DNA of 5,250 bases from Pseudomonadota bacterium (GTDB lineage Bacteria; Pseudomonadota; Gammaproteobacteria; Acidithiobacillales; Acidithiobacillaceae): positions 1 through 5,250 of the forward strand of contig JAKAVW010000230.1 in the NCBI GenBank assembly GCA_021827445.1, in the 5' to 3' direction. A program made the position numbers and the translations under genes. Positions 5,216-5,250 of the stretch are shown here, piece by piece. Numbering within the stretch: the stretch's first letter is position 1; each line of letters opens with the position of its first letter. Below the pieces are notes generated by a model. That model had not been told where the DNA came from. It did no database searches and saw only the letters and a program-made list of their open reading frames with translations.

Positions 5216-5235
5216 AACTTGTAAAGTCATGCTAG
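5216..5235 (-). repeat. Right terminal inverted repeat of the insertion sequence
   Basis: AACTTGTAAAGTCATGCTAG is the reverse complement of the left repeat without a mismatch. It is the end nearer the transposase promoter. Fifteen bases of host DNA (5236-5250) follow, too few to say what was interrupted. Confidence 0.9.
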
Positions 5236-5250
5236 CTCAATGCGGAAGCG

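Larger units (their letters stand above)
3126..5235 (-). mobile_element. Complete IS1634-like insertion sequence, about 2.1 kb
   Basis: The element is bounded by perfect 20-bp terminal inverted repeats (3126-3145 and 5216-5235). It encodes one intact DDE transposase on the minus strand, with its own promoter and long non-coding ends of about 77 bp (left) and 290 bp (right). The family is assigned from the transposase N-terminus (YYYARECRRVGGRPK...YLG) and the spread-out DDE residues, typical of the IS1634 group of IS4-related elements. Its GC content is higher than that of the DNA to its left. No target duplication is seen next to the repeats: GGAGC lies on the left and CTCAA on the right. 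Intact ends and an open transposase suggest recent arrival. Confidence 0.88.

Noticed and set aside
1..5250. CRISPR array, tRNA or rRNA genes
   Set aside because: No regularly spaced direct repeats of 25-40 bp and no cloverleaf or rRNA signature sequences were seen on reading both strands by eye.

Overview
This window most likely comes from a proteobacterium, probably an environmental one. The evidence is a sigma-54 activator with a Fis-type DNA-binding end, a MIP channel, a small ParB-like protein, a Zeta-toxin-like kinase pair and an IS1634-like insertion sequence. Base composition is mosaic: the transposase is GC-rich (about 65-80% in sampled stretches), while the ParB-like gene and the spacer beside it are about 45% GC. 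This is an accessory, patchwork region rather than a conserved core block. The species cannot be named from the sequence.

Layout. Bases 1-533 (+) are the 3' end of a sigma-54-dependent transcriptional regulator. It converges on a two-gene minus-strand unit, a ParB-like protein (1749-1390) followed by an aquaporin-family channel (1374-589). A 305-bp AT-richer spacer (1750-2054) separates that unit from a plus-strand pair: a Zeta-toxin/COG4185-like P-loop kinase (2055-2579) and a 66-aa partner (2576-2776) that overlaps it by four bases. Bases 2777-3125 hold no convincing gene. They contain a strongly T-poor, A-rich stretch, a near-consensus DnaA box, three TAATGAG heptamers and two perfect stem-loops.

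Bases 3126-5235 are a complete insertion sequence of about 2.1 kb. It has perfect 20-bp terminal inverted repeats and a 567-aa DDE transposase on the minus strand. The transposase has a well-formed sigma-70-type promoter and a hairpin in its leader. Only 15 bp lie beyond the right end, so the interrupted locus cannot be identified, and no target duplication is evident.

Working together. The kinase and its overlapping partner look like a toxin-antitoxin-type module in the order toxin first, which is the reverse of classical epsilon-zeta. The ParB-like protein and the aquaporin appear to be co-transcribed, a pairing with no obvious explanation. These two gene pairs are the best candidates for undescribed biology here. 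The insertion sequence is of a known type but shows an odd duplicated sequence around its left end.
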